A stretch of 6,823 bases of DNA. Origin: Deltaproteobacteria bacterium ADurb.Bin026. Its GTDB lineage: Bacteria; Desulfobacterota; Syntrophorhabdia; Syntrophorhabdales; Syntrophorhabdaceae. Positions within the stretch are counted from its first letter, which is position 1, and the number at the start of each line of letters is the position of its first letter. Below the pieces are notes generated by a model. It searched no databases. It saw only the letters and a program-made list of their open reading frames with translations, and was not told where the DNA came from. The DNA lies in the NCBI GenBank assembly GCA_002071245.1, contig MWEV01000285.1, forward strand, positions 1-6,823. The letters run 5' to 3'. Shown in pieces: positions 4,551 through 6,823 of the stretch. A program made the translations under genes and the position numbers.

Positions 4551-6823
4551 CTAATCATCGAGGGATTGTTTTTCCTTCTCTTCTATGAAGAACTCAAATA
4601 TATCCCCTTCTTTGATATCGTTGTAGCCGTCTATACCGATTCCACATTCATAACCGCTTTGTACTTCTTTCACATCATCCTTGAAACGTTTGAGAGACAA
4701 TAATTTTCCTGTAAACATAGGGTTGCCGTCCCTTATAACCCTTACCATAGAGTTTCTTGTTGCCTTCCCCTCCGTAAGATATGAACCCGCAATAGTACCT
4801 ATCTTGGAAACGCTAAACACCTTTCTCACCTCAGCCTTACCAATGACAGTTTCAACAATCTTTGGAGCTAACATACCCTCCATTGCCTTTTTAATATCGT
4901 CAATCATATCGTATATGACCGAATATGTACGGATCTCTATTTTTTCTTGCTCTGCCAATGCCTGTGCCTTACTAATCGGTCTCGTGTTAAAGCCGACAAT
5001 GATAGCCCCTGAAGCCATTGCAAGGTTCACGTCTGTTTCTGTTATAGCACCTACGCCGCTATGGACAATCTGAATTTCAACAAACTGGTTGGACATCTTT
5101 TTCAATGTTTCGGTGATAGCGTCTATTGTACCTCTTACATCGCCTTTAATGATTAAACACAGGGTTGCCTTTTCCGAATCCCCTATCTTTGAATAAAGGT
5201 CTTCGAGCGTGGTTCGTGAACTCTTTGCCAATTCCTGTTGTTTTAATCTCTCCTGTCTAAATTTTGAAAGTTCTTTTGCGTATCTCTCTTCTGTAGTTAC
5301 TATAAAATGATCACCAGCCTGTGGAACATCTTGAAACCCAACTACAAGCACAGGGGTAGAGGGGGGCGCCTTATTGATCCTATGGCCTTTGTCGTCAATC
5401 ATTGCCCTTACCCTTCCAAACATTGTGCCAGCAACAAAAGGATCCTGAATCTTCAATGTGCCTTCCTGTATTATGACAGTACCAACCGGCCCTTGTCCCT
5501 TATCAAGTTCAGACTCAATTATTATACCTTTTGCTGTTTTATCTGCATTTGCTTTTAATTCGAGCATTTCTGCTTGAAGTATTATCAGTTCGAGGAGTTC
5601 TTTAATGCCTATCTTCTTTTTTGCCGATATTTTGGCATAAAGAGTGGTACCTCCCCATTCCTCTGGAACAAGTCCAGCATCAGCAAGCTCTTTTGTCACC
5701 CTGTCTGGGTTTGCATTCTGCCTATCTATTTTGTTGATTGCAACTATAATAGGAACATTCGCAGCCTTTGCATGGTCTATTGCCTCTATGGTTTGTGGCA
5801 TAACACCATCGTCTGCTGCAACAACGAGAACAACAATATCTGTAACTTTTGCACCCCTTGCCCTCATTGCTGTAAATGCCTCATGACCTGGGGTATCAAC
5901 AAAAGCTATCTCTTTTCCGTGTACATTTACTTTGTATGCACCAATATGCTGTGTTATACCACCGGCCTCACGTTCAGCAACCTTAGTATGCCTTATCGTA
6001 TCAAGCAGCAAGGTCTTGCCATGGTCTACATGCCCCATAATAGTAACAACGGGAGATCTTGGTTTGAGATTTTCAAGGTGTTCTGTTCGTTCTTCTTCTT
6101 GTGCCTGGAATGCCTCTTCTATGGAAAGGGATTTCTCAACTTCAAATCCAAGTTCAGTTGCAACCAGATATGCAGTGTCAAAATCTATGCTTTTATTGAC
6201 AGTTGCCACGATTCCGAGAGGCAATAATTTAAGGATTATATCCTGAGCCTTAATGCCCATCTTCTTCGCAAGTGTGTCAACCTGTATCTCGTCTCCGATT
6301 TTGATCGTCCTTTTTTGTATTTTTGTCTCTATCTTTTTTTCTTCTTCGATCCCTTTTTCGGCAGCCTTCCCTCTTCTTCCCTTTCTTGACTGAACACTTT
6401 TTGGTTTTTGCCTCTTGTATGTATAAAGGTCTTCCTCCTTGATCACAACCTTTTTCTTGACAACACCTTTCTTTTTTAATTTCTGCTCTTCAAATTCCTG
6501 CTCTTCGATCTTTTTAAGGAGCTTTTCAGCCTTTTTTCTTTTTCTTTCTTCCTCTTCCTTCTCTTTATCACCCAAAATAATATTCTTATCGAGGTCTTTT
6601 TTATAGGCTTCTTCGAGTACTTTAGTAATCTCTATCTTTTTTTCTTCAGCGATATGCTCGATATCACCCTTTGGTTTTTCTTCCAGAGAAATCTCGTCTT
6701 TCTCTTGTACAATTTCTTTTTCTTTTGCTTCAACTACCCCTACTTCCTCAGGTGGTATCTTTTTCTCTTCTTCAATTAAGGGTTCTAATCTTACCTGTGT
6801 TGTTTCAGGTTCAGGTATCTTTT
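4551..6823 (-). CDS. infB: translation initiation factor IF-2, 5' end beyond the window
   Basis: IF-2 is the GTPase that brings fMet-tRNA to the 30S subunit and promotes 50S joining. The frame is open from the window edge (first full codon at 6821) to a TAG at 4553-4551, giving 756 residues without the true start. A TTG at 6575 could be mistaken for a start, but it has no ribosome binding site and the frame continues upstream for 82 codons of the same Lys/Glu-rich character. In fragment numbering, 1-170 is a charged low-complexity linker and about 173-235 is an IF2_N-type domain (VDTLAKKMGI at 181-190). The G domain has G1 GHVDHGKT (263-270), GGITQH (287-292), DTPGHE (309-314, with the catalytic His), NKID (363-366) and SAK (399-401). 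Beta-barrel domain II starts near 430, domain III (KGDVRGT at 559-565) near 548, and the C-terminal fMet-tRNA-binding domain near 655. The stop is 5 bp before ylxP. The first IF2_N copy, if present, lies outside the window. Confidence 0.97.
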   Translation of the reverse strand, partial: KIPEPETTQVRLEPLIEEEKKIPPEEVGVVEAKEKEIVQEKDEISLEEKPKGDIEHIAEEKKIEITKVLEEAYKKDLDKNIILGDKEKEEEERKRKKAEKLLKKIEEQEFEEQKLKKKGVVKKKVVIKEEDLYTYKRQKPKSVQSRKGRRGKAAEKGIEEEKKIETKIQKRTIKIGDEIQVDTLAKKMGIKAQDIILKLLPLGIVATVNKSIDFDTAYLVATELGFEVEKSLSIEEAFQAQEEERTEHLENLKPRSPVVTIMGHVDHGKTLLLDTIRHTKVAEREAGGITQHIGAYKVNVHGKEIAFVDTPGHEAFTAMRARGAKVTDIVVLVVAADDGVMPQTIEAIDHAKAANVPIIVAINKIDRQNANPDRVTKELADAGLVPEEWGGTTLYAKISAKKKIGIKELLELIILQAEMLELKANADKTAKGIIIESELDKGQGPVGTVIIQEGTLKIQDPFVAGTMFGRVRAMIDDKGHRINKAPPSTPVLVVGFQDVPQAGDHFIVTTEERYAKELSKFRQERLKQQELAKSSRTTLEDLYSKIGDSEKATLCLIIKGDVRGTIDAITETLKKMSNQFVEIQIVHSGVGAITETDVNLAMASGAIIVGFNTRPISKAQALAEQEKIEIRTYSVIYDMIDDIKKAMEGMLAPKIVETVIGKAEVRKVFSVSKIGTIAGSYLTEGKATRNSMVRVIRDGNPMFTGKLLSLKRFKDDVKEVQSGYECGIGIDGYNDIKEGDIFEFFIEEKEKQSLDD

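Noticed and set aside
5351..5370. G-rich plus-strand run (GGGG, then six G) as a G-quadruplex.
   Set aside because: Only two G-runs are present where four are needed, and it corresponds to conserved codons of IF-2 (APPSTPV).
5574..6227. 217-residue Cys- and Phe-rich plus-strand reading frame.
   Set aside because: It lies wholly antisense to the G domain of infB, has no recognisable motif or ribosome site, and its composition is what reverse-reading Lys/Glu-rich codons gives.
6573..6575. TTG as the start codon of infB, giving a 674-residue IF-2.
   Set aside because: The frame stays open to the window edge with the same Lys/Glu-rich composition, there is no Shine-Dalgarno sequence upstream of the TTG, and IF-2 normally has a longer N-terminal region.

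Overview
All seven genes in this window lie on the minus strand, and together they form one densely packed translation and RNA-processing operon. Transcription runs from the high to the low coordinate: infB (5' end beyond the window), a DUF503/YlxP gene, rbfA, a DHH/DHHA1 phosphoesterase of the NrnA type, truB, rpsO and pnp (3' end beyond the window). This is the downstream half of the widespread bacterial nusA-infB cluster. From established gene-order knowledge, rimP and nusA would be expected just past base 6823.

Layout: infB and ylxP are 5 bp apart. ylxP overlaps rbfA by 11 bp, and rbfA overlaps nrnA by 17 bp. A 52 bp gap (46 bp if truB starts at the upstream TTG) separates nrnA from truB and is the largest non-coding stretch in the window. 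truB and rpsO are 11 bp apart, and rpsO and pnp 26 bp. No stretch of 300 bp or more lacks a gene. I see no tRNA or rRNA, no insertion sequence, no CRISPR array, no convincing factor-independent terminator and no convincing internal promoter. Every plus-strand reading frame I considered is a shadow of a minus-strand gene.

The genes cooperate in building and using ribosomes and in RNA turnover. IF-2 places initiator tRNA on the ribosome. RbfA and S15 act in 30S assembly. TruB modifies the T-loop of tRNA. PNPase degrades mRNA, and the NrnA-type enzyme is expected to clear the very short oligonucleotides that exonucleases leave behind.

Organism: the DNA is moderately AT-rich. IF-2 has a long Lys/Glu-rich N-terminal region, and nrnA lies between rbfA and truB with no ribF between truB and rpsO. 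Together with the style of the IF-2 and PNPase sequences this suggests an anaerobic Gram-negative lineage of the former Deltaproteobacteria or a neighbouring phylum. That is inference with low certainty; a Firmicute-type host is less likely but not excluded.

This is an essentially ordinary core region and I found no new system. The points most worth a second look are around the truB start, where an 18-codon mini-ORF could couple nrnA to truB and a short imperfect direct repeat is present, and unusual residues next to the TruB catalytic aspartate.
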